A model generated the notes under the pieces. That model had not been told where the DNA came from. It did no database searches and was given only the letters and a program-made list of their open reading frames with translations. A stretch of DNA of 64,000 nt from Neospora caninum Liverpool (Eukaryota > Apicomplexa > Conoidasida > Eucoccidiorida > Sarcocystidae): the NCBI RefSeq assembly GCF_000208865.1, contig NC_018392.1, forward strand, positions 1,446,793-1,510,792, in the 5' to 3' direction. Below are positions 33,727-45,683 of the stretch, in pieces. Numbering within the stretch: the stretch's first letter is position 1; each line of letters starts with the position of its first letter. The position numbers and the translations under genes were made by a program.

Positions 33727-35394
33727 ATGGAACGCTTTGTTCTATTTTTATCAGTGGCATTTATCTATGCCATGGGCGTCAGGGCACCTATGGCATCAGG
33801 TGTGTCGGCACACACGACAACGGTACATCTTATCGTCTTTTCACTCCAATATGTCGTTTCTACTTTTTTACAGGGCCTCGACGCGACGGAAGCCGGTCCG
33901 AGTCCCGTACGAGGTCCACCAGGGGCTCGCCGGGGTGTTACCCCGCCGAGTTCAGTGTCAGAGGTTCCGAATACCGAAGGGGAACGGGTGCGGAGGCTTG
34001 CCGAAGCCAGCCCCTCTGCAGAAGCGATTATGCAGAGATTAAACGGCATTGAGAATCAACTCAAGGACCTTGTTGCGTTTCGGTTCTCAGAACGAGCTAT
34101 TTTTCGAAATTGCGCACGGATGTGGGTTTCGCTGGAAGGCTTTCGCACCGAATACACGAAACACTGCAAGGGAGTAAGTGGTAGGACTGACGAAGCGATT
34201 CGTAGGCAGGGTAGCAGCGGCCTGCATGTGGCGTGAAGGCCATGGCTTACGGTCTTCAAGTCGGGGGTGCGGCAAGCGAAGTTTACACAAGTTGTTTTGA
34301 TTCTCCAGCATAGCGAGACAGCGAACGCCGTAAGTAGTGTTCCTGGAAAATCTCATTCAGCTACTTCGTCCAAGAATTGATCACAAGACCGTTCCACGTG
34401 AGATTTAGTGGATTAATTCACTTTATACGTGATAATGATACATCAGCACCGATGGCATAGCGCGTTTGGTATCCCATGCTCTCAGAAACGGTCATTCAGT
34501 GATGCGGAGCTGCAGCAACGCTACGAAAAACACCATGAACAGAAGGAACATGATTTGAATACCTGGGTGGCATGTCTAGACGCCCTCAATTCCAAAATTG
34601 AGTTGCTGGACAAAGAGAGAAAGGATTTGAGAGGAAAACTTACAGAAAAGCAGTACCGTCTGTTTTTAAGCAAATATACTGGACGCGGTGAAGGTTACAC
34701 CCCGGGAGAAAGCACTCGTGCCACATCGGGCGAGGCAGGGGAAAGTGCGAGCACGAGCCAATCATCTGCTGCGGCTGGACCTACGCCAGGTGGCAGTGGT
34801 TCCCTGAAGGCATTGCAGCGGAAAATGGCTCGACTAAGGCGAGAAGTAGCACTGGCTTTGAAACGGGACTCTTGTCTTCGGAAGATGGTGCGGTCTCATG
34901 AAGAGAAACGCTCACAAGATTCCTCGGGGGAAATGTCTGAACGGGAACGAGTTCGTGCTGCCCGTGTCTCGGAAAAATGGGAGGCTCGACTGGCACAACT
35001 CAAAGCTAAATCCGCCGAGGCGACCGCGATATACGCCTCCCTCCGTGAAAGAATGAGATCACTTAAGCAACAGAAAGCGGAAATGCTTAAGGATCCTCAC
35101 ACCGCTAAGCGACCGCACCGAAGACGGACAGGTGACGGCGAGACTCTGAGAGGCTCTGAGAATGCTCGAAATCGCTTCCAGCGATATGGTATTATCGTCG
35201 AGGACAATGATGCGCAGAAATCGTGGCGTACACGTCCTTCCTGCGCCAATTTGAGCCAACGCACGAGTGGTAAGTCTGCTGCAGGGGGCTTGCTGCCTGG
35301 TCCGACCACGCGCCATGTGCAACTTACTGGGAGACCATACGCAGCCCATCCACCTCAGAAGCCATACCGAAAACAACGTTGCGTTTCTCTCTGA
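33727..35394 (+). CDS. KRUF-like secreted coiled-coil protein, copy 2 (shortened C-terminus)
   Basis: Exons 33727-34173 and 34447-35394, phase 0 (GGA|GTAAGT, CATCAG|CAC), 464 residues. The first ~80 residues, including the signal peptide, are identical to copy 1. The rest is only about half identical, though the layout is kept: basic coiled-coil helices, a Ser/Gly/Thr linker (GESTRATSGEAGESASTSQS) and an RTRPSCA.LSQRTSG.SAA motif near the end. An extra base relative to copy 1 near 35390 shifts the frame, so the protein ends in CVSL. The Gly/Ser/Pro tail and final ~45 residues of copy 1 are lost, although their DNA is still present downstream up to about 35530. Function is unknown. Confidence 0.68.
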
Positions 35395-36030
35395 AGCAGA
35401 ACGCGGCGGGGGAGACGGAGCGGAACCCGGGCCGAGCACGAGTACGTCTGGTCTTTAAGCAGCATCAGCGTTACAGAAGAACAGATCTGCGGCGCGCTTG
35501 ATGAGACTGACAAATCACTGGCGACAATAGCGACTCGACAGCACAACCCCATGTTATGAACTGCCTGGGCTGATTTTTCTCCTCCTGGCAACTGGTCACG
35601 CAGCAGAGAATGCCAGTTCTGTAGGACAAAGTTGCCTTCATTACCTGAGAGACGCAGCTGTGGAAGACGTATGTGGCTTCCGTGTTCGGGTCAGATAGCT
35701 GAGTGTTAAGTGGAATCGCCAATCAGAAAACAGTCGTGTTCCGCGTTGCAGCTCGGCGCCCGGGGGACCGCGGTGCCCACGGGCGATGTCTCTATTTGCC
35801 ACTGGAATGAGCGTCAGTAGCGCTCGCGGGGAACGCCGGTGACTCGCGTACGAATGAATGCCCGTTACTCGTGAGTGTCGCTAGTTTTCTGCGTGTGAAC
35901 AAAACCTTAACCGGGGCTCCGTGGAATAGCACTCTAGAATATGGGCCGGTACAGAGACGCATCCAACTCACGCGTGGTTTGTAATCATAGCGCGCCGTAT
36001 TGGCAACATGTCCGTGTTCCTTTGCTTCAG

Positions 36031-38213
36031 GCGCATCGACAACCCCTTTCCCAGATTCACCGGGCGAAGGAACATCTGGTGTTAGCATGACGGCGCCGAC
36101 TGCCGGACCTGGCACGAGACATTGCGCGAAGCAGTCTCGTTCAGGTCCTTCCGACCAAGGTCAGCAGTCTTAGTATGGGGGCGAGGTCCGGGCTTACACA
36201 GCGGTAACCCGTCAGGAATAGGATCGAGTTCGGGAATAGTGGTGCTAACGGTCGAATCGAGACCGTCGCGATGACACTGTACGTCTGATTCCTGTCGTCG
36301 GTCAACGTAGAATTCTGACAGACAGGATTTGAGGCGAGGACCAAGAGTTTTGCGTGGAGTTGCATATTCCGTGTGGAATGTGCAGCCGTGTTTTGTATCG
36401 GTCTTGCATCAATCTGTACCTGACGCTCCGACGTTTCTGCATGACATGCTGAAGGCCACTGTACGTGTCCGGTTCAAGAGGATGTTGGCGGAGCTGCTGC
36501 GAAGCAGCCAGCATCTGCTGCTTCTACCGCTTCTGCTGCTTCTGCCGCTTCTGCTGCTTCTGCCGCGGGTCGNNNNNNNNNNNNNNNNNNNNNNNNNNNN
36601 NNNNNNNNNNNNNNNNNNNNNNNNNNNNNNNNNNNNNNNNNNNNNNNNNNNNNNNNNNNNNNNNNNNNNNNNTTCTTCGGGTCTTGTGTCTTGCGTTTGT
36701 GACTCCTTTCGGTGGATGTACTTGCTCAGCCGCTTCACCTTCGTCTGCAGAGAGTCTCACGGCAGCGTTGCCAGGGGGGTCTCCCGGTGAAGCTGCAGGG
36801 GCTCCCGCCGCGAAGAGCCGACCGCTGCCTGTAACGACTGAGGGACCTGAATCGGCCGTTCCTGCGGCTGACATTGACAAGGCAGGAACTCCAGAAGAGG
36901 CGACTACATTCCCACCCTTGATGCGAGCACATCCTTTCTTGATTCCAGGCGCCCCTGCAGACGCGAGCCCTACCACACTACCGGTGACGCCGCAGCACTC
37001 ATCGAGTACTTCTCTCCCACGCAGCGATCCAACAGGCGGCGCGACTTCGTCTGGACCCGGTGACAACTTTTCATATTCTGTTTCCCCCAGTTCGCGCCTG
37101 CGGATGAAGCGTCCGACACCGCTGCCCTCTCGTGGAGGCCCGTCTGCTGCCAAGCGAGCCGGCATGCCACAACCGCCTCATTCTCAGTCCACTGCACCAG
37201 AGCAGCCGGAAAGGGCATCTGTTTCCCATGAAGGTGCTGTTTCGCCATATCATATAGGAGCATTCCAGTCCATGGTGGTTAGTAACTGGGTTCAGCGTTG
37301 AATGATAGCTAAGCCGGACTGTACACAGCAGTACGAACGTACGGGAAAGAGAAAGGGTTTCCCGAATCGTATGGATCTATTAGAGTGCTGCTAGATTCCG
37401 GTATGCTTCGTTTTGCTTGTGCATGGGACTAGAGACGGAGGGTACAGTGTCTGTTGCATTAAAAGGTTGCTCCGGTGCGTGGTGCTTGCGGGAGATATGA
37501 TTGAGGGATTAGAAGGGGTCACGAGGGCACAAGTAGTGGAGGTGCTTCGAGCAGCGAACGAAAGAAACTCACCACTAATGCTACACGATGCCGATGTACA
37601 GGCACACCGGCGGTCCGTTTGTGCTACAGGTGAAGGTGGCTTAGTACCATTGGCCCAAAAGAGTGATACTGAGACGACGAAGTCTAGTGGAGGTTCTTCC
37701 CCCAGTCTCACTGCTCGGCAGACGGGACTGCATAAAACGAAGAAACCAAGACGACGACAGAAACCAGGACAAGAACGTGGAATTCGCATGTCGTCTGGTG
37801 GCCGAGCAACCACCACCCGTCAAGGATCTTCGAGGCCTCCGAGCTCCAGCAGCCCTCCGAGTTCCAGCACTTCTCCTTCATCAGGAAAGCATCCTCAGAC
37901 ACGACATGTGAGAAGACCTAGAAGGAGCAAGGAAGAAGGCTCTTCCCCTCACCACCACGCTGGTGCTTGGCGCCTGACGTCGTCACCGTCCAGCCTAACG
38001 CCTGCCGGTATCGTTCCTACCGCCTTCCAGACCACGTCCAGTGACGTAGGGCCTTTAAGCGGCGGGAGTGGCGTGCTGTCGCTGGTACCATCGTTCATAG
38101 GACATCCCCCAGCAAGTTCTCCGTTTCCGTCTCAGCTGTCCTCCTACCTGCAGGGAAGGGCAATACCCTTCAAACCACAGCGTTCCACAACGTCGTGGGA
38201 GAAGGACTCGTAG
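36031..38213 (+). CDS. Ala/Ser/Pro-rich protein, unit 2 copy, interrupted by assembly gap
   Basis: Exons match the unit 1 model: 36031-36159, 36455 up to the gap at 36573, 36751-37277 and 37395-38213. The gap removes the end of the Ala/Ser-repeat exon and most of the following intron. By comparison with unit 1 (24893-25190) about 300 bases are missing rather than the 100 N shown. The visible exons differ from unit 1 by only a few residues (for example Lys to Glu in the AQVV.VLRAANE segment). The same model uncertainty applies as for unit 1. Confidence 0.38.
36573..36672. other. Assembly gap (100 N)
   Basis: Exactly 100 N, the usual size placeholder. It falls at the codon-reiterated Ala/Ser repeat, a plausible place for an assembly failure between two near-identical copies. 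Confidence 0.99.
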
Positions 38214-38650
38214 AGGGGCTGTAAGGCGCTGGCACGCACAACAGAGAATAAAAATTCGAAAAGGGCGTAATAGGCTGCGTGGGTCAACCTTGTGCGCCCC
38301 CGTGGCATCAATCACTGGGGGCTCAAGAATGTCTTGCTGACGCACTGTTTGGTGTTTTCCCGTCTCATAGGGCACCGATTATTCATAGATTTCGTTTTCT
38401 AGAACAGATCGTCACTTTGATGGGGTAGCTTCCTCGCTCTTTACGGTCAATCTGACGGTGGGTCCTGCTGTATGTTTTACCGATGGTTTTTCCGTGGGTC
38501 GTAAGGTGTATGGCAGGAGGCAGAATACGGAGTTAGTCAGGGTAGCGGCCCGTATGAAACCCCGTACACGCTCGTGTTGAGAATCCCTTTTTCATTGTAA
38601 TAGTAAATCGAGTCGAGACGGCAAGGACGCTGCTCATGGGAGTCGCGGGT

Positions 38651-41554
38651 ACTCAGGTGGTTCGGACTTGCCAGCGCCATAATGTTGACGCACCACATAC
38701 CAGTCCACGATGAGCCACGTTGATCCTGCGTGGCCGTATCTACACATACGGATGCGCAGAAGCAGCGACCGTCGCTTGAAAGCATGCCTCGGGATGATGT
38801 GTGTTTGTCATTTCCATTTCCATGCAGCCTGAGAGCTGACGGCGAATGCCAGACGGAGCCTGTTCCGTCCTTCCTGTGCCTTTTCGGGCGTCGGCGCGGG
38901 GTGAGTGTCTTCAGAAAACTCCAGCAATGCAAAGGGTCCGACAACGGACGGACGACATGTGTGGCGGCAGCAGTCAGTCCATGAGAAACAAGAAATACCT
39001 CCGTTCTGCGGAAGCTTGCTCCCTCCGACAGATATATGTATACTCAGCTTCCCAAAAGCTGTTGACACACTTACTGGTTTCGTGGTAGAGATCTTCAGAC
39101 AGCTAAAGGGCAGTAACTGTTGCCTCTTCCAACATCCTTTCTTTGATCTCTCCTCTTGGTCCCTTCGTGGACTCCAAGCATTGGGCAGTTACTGTCATGT
39201 TTCATTCCTGGACGAGTACGCGCGTTTCGCTTTCAGTGGATCAAAGGGCCGATTTTTGTTTCATTCCTCAAATGAATAGATCCATTCTTCGCTGTGCACG
39301 TTGCCAATTGTGGCCGGAGACGTATACGGATCTCCATCGTTGAACCTGATCTACAAAGCCACAGTCAGTCCGGAGCCCACCTGATGCGCTACTGCGAGTA
39401 AGGGGCAGAAGTCACGATGTACTATTTCAGGGCGACTCCCTGTGAAGTATAGTGAGCACGAAGGTAGAAATCTTCATGGTACTGCGACAGCAGACTGTGC
39501 AACCGTTTTTGATATACAAATACCCTGTCGCTCTTCTGAACACTACCGTGCGCCACTCCATGGCCCGGATCAATATCAAGTCAGTCGATGCGGCCATTGT
39601 TGGTCTTTCCTCATATCCTCTCTTGCAAACCATCCCCTAACCGGGTGGACTGAAGAGGGCAGGGCCCGCCTCTACTGTACTGGTTTCAGCTGTAGCCTAC
39701 CGGTATCATGCCTCCGCCTTTACACACTCTGACTGCCTTCAAGTGACCCAGAAGGGAGCATATACAGCTATTCGCGGCTCAAGGTGAAGTCACCTGCCAC
39801 AATCAGGCTTGACGAACCTCCGATTCCAGCCCGTTGAAAGTTTTGCGTCGCTGGATGAGCAAAACTACTCGAACTCACAAGCAAACGTAAAAAGAGGTGC
39901 GCCACGATAATAGCATGCTGCCGGATCAAGAAAGGTTAGGTACGAGAATTAGAGTACCAATATGGCCCACACCAGTGCGTTGGACAATGTTTCCTGCACT
40001 CTCTTGCGCTAGTGCTTTAGGTTGTTCCTCCCGTGGATAGGGGAGCGGTTGCCTGTGGCATTTTCCTGACAATTGTGAGACCACAGCACCGGTCTCTCGC
40101 ACATCGTATCGCTGTTGAGGGCGCAGTTTCCGTGTATTCAGGGATGAAGACGTTGTCAGCAGGTTCCTGCCCAGGTGGCTAACAGACACTTCGTTACTCT
40201 TCGAGGCAAAGAGAGGAGAACCCCGCATTTGCCTGTACAGGTAGTCTCTAGCACATCTGTCTCGTGAGCGGTCAATCTCCTGCCGCAATTGAGTAGCGCG
40301 TGGAACCCCCACTGACAGTGTCGCTTGTTTCCCTCTCTTACTCCCGTTTTGAGTTAAGGCTTAACACAGCCGGAGAAACAATTTGATTAGGGAAGCGATC
40401 AAAGGAACAGACATACCTCTGCTCCCTTCCTCGATTGTGGAGAAACCCATCTATTTACCGTTTGTGGATGTGAATAGGGTACTCCCAAAAGCCAGGTGAC
40501 CGCCCCCAACAACCTGGTATAAACACGAGAGAAAGAACACCTTACTTTTACTGTTCCGTGGTAACACACTCTTAGTGTTTGTACGATAATTATATCAACG
40601 CATTACCAATTAAGGTGTGTAGCATTTCCTATGCTCCTTAACATCACATTTATCAAATCATATCGTACCTGAATGGTATTTCTAGCATCAAGTACCCATG
40701 TCGAGCACCCGTGAGCGCCTCGCTGGAAATGTGCGTGCTCGTGTATAGGGCGTTGATCGTTTGTGGTCCCTTTCCTGTGGCTCGCCTGGCTAGAAGTGAT
40801 CCGAGCTGACGGCAGCGTAAGTAAGTGGTTTTTCTCCGTCGAATGAAAAAGCGGAAATACGGATCGCAAAACGAAGGGCACACCGCTATATATTCTTCAT
40901 CCTGTTTGCTATCCCTTCGAGGGTGGGATGTATCTTTTCCATTAAAAACGATTTTGAATCCTTTCTGGGGTTGCGCCGCCACTCCGTGTCTTTTTTCCCA
41001 GGTGACAGTTCACTCGAAATCCCCTCTACTTTTTTTTGCTTCACCACTGGCACGGAGAAAAGTTTCACTCGGTTCGCGGTCTTCTCTTTTTTGACGTTTC
41101 TGTATTTTCCGGTTTTTTTCGTCCGGCCTATTTGTCGCTTTCGACGACCAGGCGTTTGTCTTCCGTGCTGGCATGCCGTTTCCCTGACTACCACAGTCGC
41201 ACGTGTGTTTTTGCCACCTGCTTTCCCTTTCTTCGTCATTTTCATATTCGTTCCCCCCTCTTGTTTCGTTTTCCCGTCGCCACACTCCTGCTCTGTTTCA
41301 CTGTCCTCTTTGCCGTCCTTTCGTTCCGGCTCGACCACACCCGCCAACTGCAGCCGAGCTGCATATGGGCCAGCCACCACTCGCTTCGAGGCAACAAACA
41401 CGTACATTTCTCGAGTGGGTATCTGTCAACTGAATTGTTGCAGAGTTGTAGAATTGTTTCTCCCCGACAGCAAGTGCACGCTGTCTCTTGTCCGTTTTCG
41501 TTTTTCTCGTGTCTGTTGCCACCGGGTTCGTTTTTACCCCCCCGCGTTCAGACA
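38651..41554. other. 2.9 kb unique sequence, no supported gene
   Basis: Follows the end of the duplication. No reading frame has paired splice sites, a signal peptide or a known motif. A 128-codon minus frame (40312-39926) and several short ones are not convincing. About 40520-40700 is noticeably AT-richer. From about 40920 the plus strand becomes T/C-rich, as expected of the 5' UTR of the next gene. Its antisense Lys-rich frame (41407-40886) is a shadow. Confidence 0.5.
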
Positions 41555-42436
41555 ATGAAGGGCTTGGCGGCAAGCGGGTTCCCAGGCGGCGGATCCGGGG
41601 CGGTTCCCGGGGCATACGGAAGCAACGGTGGAGCCTTTGGGCCGTCCAGTTCTTTCGGATCGTCCCTGGTTTCTAGCAGTGCGTTAGGGAGCGTCATGAA
41701 CTCGATCAGGAAAGTGGAAGTGACCCGTGAACTCGTCTGCAAAGGCACAGTTTCGGCGAGCGTGGGCATTGCGCTTGGCATCATTGCCTCGCTTATTGTG
41801 AACTGTACCTTGGTCGAGATCTCCATGTCCTCGTTTTTTTCCTTTTACTTTGGACTTCTCTTCGTCACCGTCGGGAGCGTCATTCTGTGGCGCATTCAAG
41901 TAACCAGTAAAATGGCGGCAGATATCTCCGTAGGAGGAGGGGAAGGCGACCAGCCGAGAAAGATGCAGTTGCAATTCTTTGCAGCCTTGATTATTGTCTC
42001 GGGTATCCTCTGTTTTGTCCTGAAAAAGAATTGGTTCGTGGGTCTGCATCCGGTCGTCAAGGTGCCCCTATACACTCTTCTTGGCATATCTGTCGCCTTT
42101 GCCCTCACTTTCTCTCTCGTCGATATGGTAAACTATCTCCTCGGCTTCTTCCAGTCCGCCGTCGCGAAACCGCTCGTGGAATCCAAAGAGCAAGTCAACC
42201 TGGTGCTCTTCATTGCCCTTCTTATGGGCGGCTTATTTGGTTTCATTTTCGGCGTCCTAGATGTGGAAGATGAGGTCCAGTACCACGTCCGTCTGGCGCT
42301 CTTGAGGGAGCAGCATCTCTGCTATCCAATCGGAGCCATTCTGGGAGGGCTCGCCGGCCTCGGCAACGAAATTCTTAGACAAGCAGATGAGGCAAAAATC
42401 CGGAAGCTGGCGACAGAATTCGATGAAGAAATATAA
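41555..42436 (+). CDS. Six-helix membrane protein, intronless
   Basis: Single exon, 293 residues. The ATG at 41555 follows a T-rich leader and starts a Gly/Ser-rich cytosolic-looking N-terminus (residues 1-48). Hydrophobic helices lie at about 66-90, 93-113, 139-156, 169-198 (possibly two short ones), 216-236 and 257-274. The last pair flanks an acidic loop, FGVLDVEDEVQYH, and the C-terminus is charged. There is no signal peptide. I do not recognise the family; it looks like a conserved polytopic membrane protein rather than a secreted effector. An inverted fragment corresponding to residues about 217-243 occurs just downstream at 42765-42845, so this gene has been copied in part. Confidence 0.8.
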   Translation: MKGLAASGFPGGGSGAVPGAYGSNGGAFGPSSSFGSSLVSSSALGSVMNSIRKVEVTRELVCKGTVSASVGIALGIIASLIVNCTLVEISMSSFFSFYFGLLFVTVGSVILWRIQVTSKMAADISVGGGEGDQPRKMQLQFFAALIIVSGILCFVLKKNWFVGLHPVVKVPLYTLLGISVAFALTFSLVDMVNYLLGFFQSAVAKPLVESKEQVNLVLFIALLMGGLFGFIFGVLDVEDEVQYHVRLALLREQHLCYPIGAILGGLAGLGNEILRQADEAKIRKLATEFDEEI

Positions 42437-42618
42437 CAACGGGTTCAGGCGTCCAGTTTGCAATTCTTAAAAGACCAGGGGACACGAAGAAGTGGGGAGG
42501 GAGAGACTGTAGATTGAGGAAGAGGGGAAAACGGATAACTCACAAGGCGCGAAGAACACAGGCGAGCACGTGAAAATAACGCAATCAAAAGGAGGAGGTC
42601 GCGACTGCAGAGAGAGGG

Positions 42619-42768
42619 GGACCCTTGCTTCTTCCTAGGCCTACTTCCCCTTCCTACGCGAACAACCTGTTCACAGGTTTGTCCCCTTTCGGTGTCGCTA
42701 TTCCTCCTGGTCAGCTTCCAAGGAAACATGAATACCGGTAGGGGGATAGTGAAATGCAACATTGGTAC
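42619..42768 (+). repeat. Left arm of fold-back inverted repeat
   Basis: About 150 bases that match the reverse complement of 42946-43096 at roughly 88% identity, with shared stretches such as CAACCTGTTCACAGG and TTCTTCCTAGGCCTACTT. It begins about 180 bases after the stop codon of the six-helix membrane protein. Confidence 0.85.
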
Positions 42769-42845
42769 TGGACCTCATCTTCCAGATCTAGGACGCCGAA
42801 AATGAAGCCAAATAAGATTAGGGCTGTAAAGAAGGCAAAGAAGTG
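42765..42845 (-). pseudogene. Reversed fragment of the neighbouring membrane-protein gene
   Basis: Read on the minus strand, this stretch encodes FGFIFGVLDLEDEVQY, nearly identical to FGFIFGVLDVEDEVQY in the gene at 41555-42436, with a similar hydrophobic run before it. It has no start, no continuation and sits in the loop of an inverted repeat, so it is a non-functional gene fragment. Confidence 0.85.
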
Positions 42846-42945
42846 TGGAGAGGTGTAAGGGGACCGACTACGAACTAGGACACCCTTCAGTCTGTCTAGA
42901 TATAATGGATCTCGACAGGGAGAAGAGAGTGACCGGGTGAGATAA

Positions 42946-43096
42946 CTACCAGTGTTGCATTTCGCTAGCCCCCGGCCGGTATTCATGTTTGCTTGGAAGC
43001 TGACCAGGAGGAAGAGCGACACCGAAAAGGGGACAAACCTGTGAACAGGTTGTTGGCGTAGAAGGGGCAAGTAGGCCTAGGAAGAAGCCAGGGTCT
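42946..43096 (-). repeat. Right arm of fold-back inverted repeat
   Basis: Reverse-complement partner of 42619-42768. The spacer between the arms is 177 bases. No transposase frame is present. Confidence 0.85.
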
Positions 43097-43194
43097 CTTC
43101 ATATCCCTTAATAGACAGAGAAACATGCCTACATAAACAAATATCTATAAGCATACGCCAAGGCGTCTCCTGTTTCAGCACCTGGTAGATACTG

Positions 43195-43216
43195 GCATAT
43201 ATATATATATATATAT
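43195..43216. repeat. (AT)n microsatellite
   Basis: About ten AT units just after the fold-back repeat. Confidence 0.85.
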
Positions 43217-43580
43217 GTGTATACCACTGTGTATACTTTAACCGTTACAACCTGCGTTCCCTGCACATTTTGGGGCGTTGCGCGGCTTACGAGGCTAGAG
43301 TTATTGCATATATAAGGCGGCAGACCACTGCTTGAAATAAACTGTTATATAGCTATGTGCGAATGCGAGAGTACGTGGGTCACAACTATGTAGACTCACT
43401 TTATTCTGTGCAAGCGCCTGGTTAGCCCTCGTGTCATTCGCTCTTGCTCATGAGGGTCATCGGCCGCAGGGACAGTGTCGATGGAGCTTGATATACGTGT
43501 ACAGTATACACATGTACGGGCACACGTTTACGTGTATTTGTGCAAGCGTAAGGCAGTATATGTTTGCTTCGTTCACTTTG

Positions 43581-44098
43581 TTACGATTGAGAAGAGGGGC
43601 TGTACTTGAATAGATAGTAAGGCATTTTCAGGAGACAGTCTCCAGCCGGTCTGTTCATTGCATGCCATTCGTCCAGCGAGCGTAAGCGACTAAATGACTT
43701 GCTTTTAGTCGTACATTCCGTGTCGCTTCTCTCATGAGGACTTCGGTGGAAAATTCCGGTGCTCGTTCTGTCTCCTCGGCGAGTGTCTTCGCTTCTAGCC
43801 GATTCGAAAACTCCTTCCCTGTCTAGAAACACTGTTAGGAAATCCGTTGCTTCTGAGTGGCGACCACGTGCTCGCTGCTGTGCTGTTTCTGTTGCCGTTT
43901 TGCGGAGAGTTGTTGTCCTTGGGGTCTCCTCTCGCTTGTCTCCGCTCTTGATGTTCCACTTGGGCCGCGTCTTTCTTACGCTAGGAGCTGCGTGTGAGCT
44001 CACCGGCTCGAGAGGTCCTTCGGCGTTGCCGTTCTTCCCGATTTGCTTCGCCTCGGTAGCATTGGCAAACTGTACACATAACCCCAGACGTCGACCTA
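43581..44098 (-). CDS. Possible terminal exon of an unidentified minus-strand gene
   Basis: A frame open for about 170 codons on the minus strand, ending at 43581. It is strongly hydrophilic and Arg/Thr/Lys-rich (for example RKTRPKWNIKSGDKREETPR) and ends in a hydrophobic-aromatic tail (MPYYLFKYSPSSQS). A possible acceptor lies near 44099 (TGCGTAG|GTC). No 5' exon or start codon was found, no domain is recognised, and the facing 130-codon plus-strand frame at 44528-44920 is an equally unproven alternative. Offered as a candidate only. Confidence 0.25.
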
Positions 44099-45683
44099 CG
44101 CATCAGGTAGGGCTGAAAATCTACAAATTCCCTTAGGACACGCGTACAAACCTTTCGCAGACTGACACGGTCTGCATGACCAGGCGATCCACCGAGCTTC
44201 TACAGCGTTTCATTCTTTCCCAGGTCGCATCCAGTCATATCCAGCCCACCCAGCTGACTCGGTCTCGTCCGGTCTCTTTGAACATGTTTCTCCTGTCATC
44301 ATCGGCACATGCACCAGCTTGTTTGGACACCCGAGTGTGGCCGTTCACCGCTAAGGTGGAAATCGGAGCGTTTCTCGACTTCGTTGTCTAAGGTGACCAG
44401 CAGCGCCCTCTCAACCCACGCACGCACACAAATCGCTGTCATTCAGCTGTCCACACATCTCTTCTGTACTAGCGACTCTCGCCCGTTCTCGAAGCGTCTC
44501 GTCGGACCCACTGATGAGGTGTAGAGCATGCCAGTGAGAAAACAGCGGCGGTTCCGTCGACTTCGAGAGGAAGCCGCCACCGGTCAAAAATCGCAAGTCT
44601 CTAGGAAGGCTGACTCGAGTGTTCACAAGGTCCAACTCTGTTATGGTCCGCTAACTTACACCACGCTGGATTTCTTTTCCGCCTCAGATGAGACTGGCAA
44701 ATCGGTCTGCTTAACGGGGCTTGGCATTGGCCACGGAGTCGCGTGTCTCCACAACAAAACTGGCCCTCAAAAAATTTCGGCCGGCGCCGAACACCCTGTG
44801 AACGCGGGTCCGAAAGTATCTCAGGATCCCCGAAACGGCGTGACGATAGCCGATAATCCGCAAGACATGCATTTGACAGCGGGGAAAAGCCACCCGGACG
44901 TTCAAGGGAACTCTTCCTGACGACGGCGGGTGGGCATCACACTTGCACTCGTAGGACAGCGCTTCCAAAAAAATGGGTCTAGGTCAGGGAAACTCGGCAT
45001 ATTTGCGGTCTTCAGATTTATCGTTCATTCCCCTTTCGCAAAAAGCCGTTCTGGAACGACGTACGCGTGCTGACACACATGCGTCTTCGAACGCGTATGT
45101 GTGACACGACCCCTTATCCACAGTCCACCAAAACTCACAGTGCCCGTCCAGAGACATCAGTCCGCACACACAGATGCCTAAATATGTATATATGTGTGTG
45201 GAGGAACGTGTATGGACGCGTGCAGAGGTATATGCGCATGTGTAGGTGTCTATGAAGAAGACACTTGCTTCTTGCGGCGGTTGCACGGGGGGAGAAGGGG
45301 AAACGTGTCGACAGTTCGAAGCTGCCGTTTCCAGGGAGGAAAACCAACCGAGTTCTGAAATTCGAATCCCAAAGTAGTCGACGCTGTTTGGTTCACTACA
45401 GAGGAGCGGGAGAGGATACACTGGACTCTGAAGTGTTTATCACGCGCGACCTGCTGACAAATATATCACAGGCGCAAACCCGCCCGCGGCAAAACCTCCT
45501 GGACACAAGGTGGTGTATGTGTTTCCCCTGGGGCTTTAGCGACGTCTCGATTCGAAGCCTCCCCATGTTGTCCTCCGTCTATTCTCACTTTCTTCCTCCA
45601 TTGCCTCTTTTTGTTTTTGCGGCTCGTTCTCCCCTTCCTTCGCATCGTCTCTCAGTCACCGTCGGGGTGGCCCTCGGCGCCGG

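Larger units (their letters stand above)
30751..38650. repeat. Block B' of the tandem duplication, unit 2
   Basis: Second copy of 19061-27170, containing the same three genes in the same order: one interrupted, one strongly diverged, one split by an assembly gap. Similarity fades at about 38650 (27170 in unit 1), after which the sequence is unique. Confidence 0.92.

Noticed and set aside
40520..40700. AT-richer stretch that might be inserted mitochondrial DNA
   Set aside because: I could not match it to any organellar gene by eye; a search against the Toxoplasma mitochondrial genome would decide.
40886..41407. 173-codon Lys/Arg-rich minus-strand frame
   Set aside because: Exact antisense of the T/C-rich leader of the membrane-protein gene at 41555.
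44528..44920. 130-codon hydrophilic plus-strand frame starting at ATG
   Set aside because: Reads like protein but has no motif, no partner exon and faces an equally weak minus-strand candidate; left unannotated.
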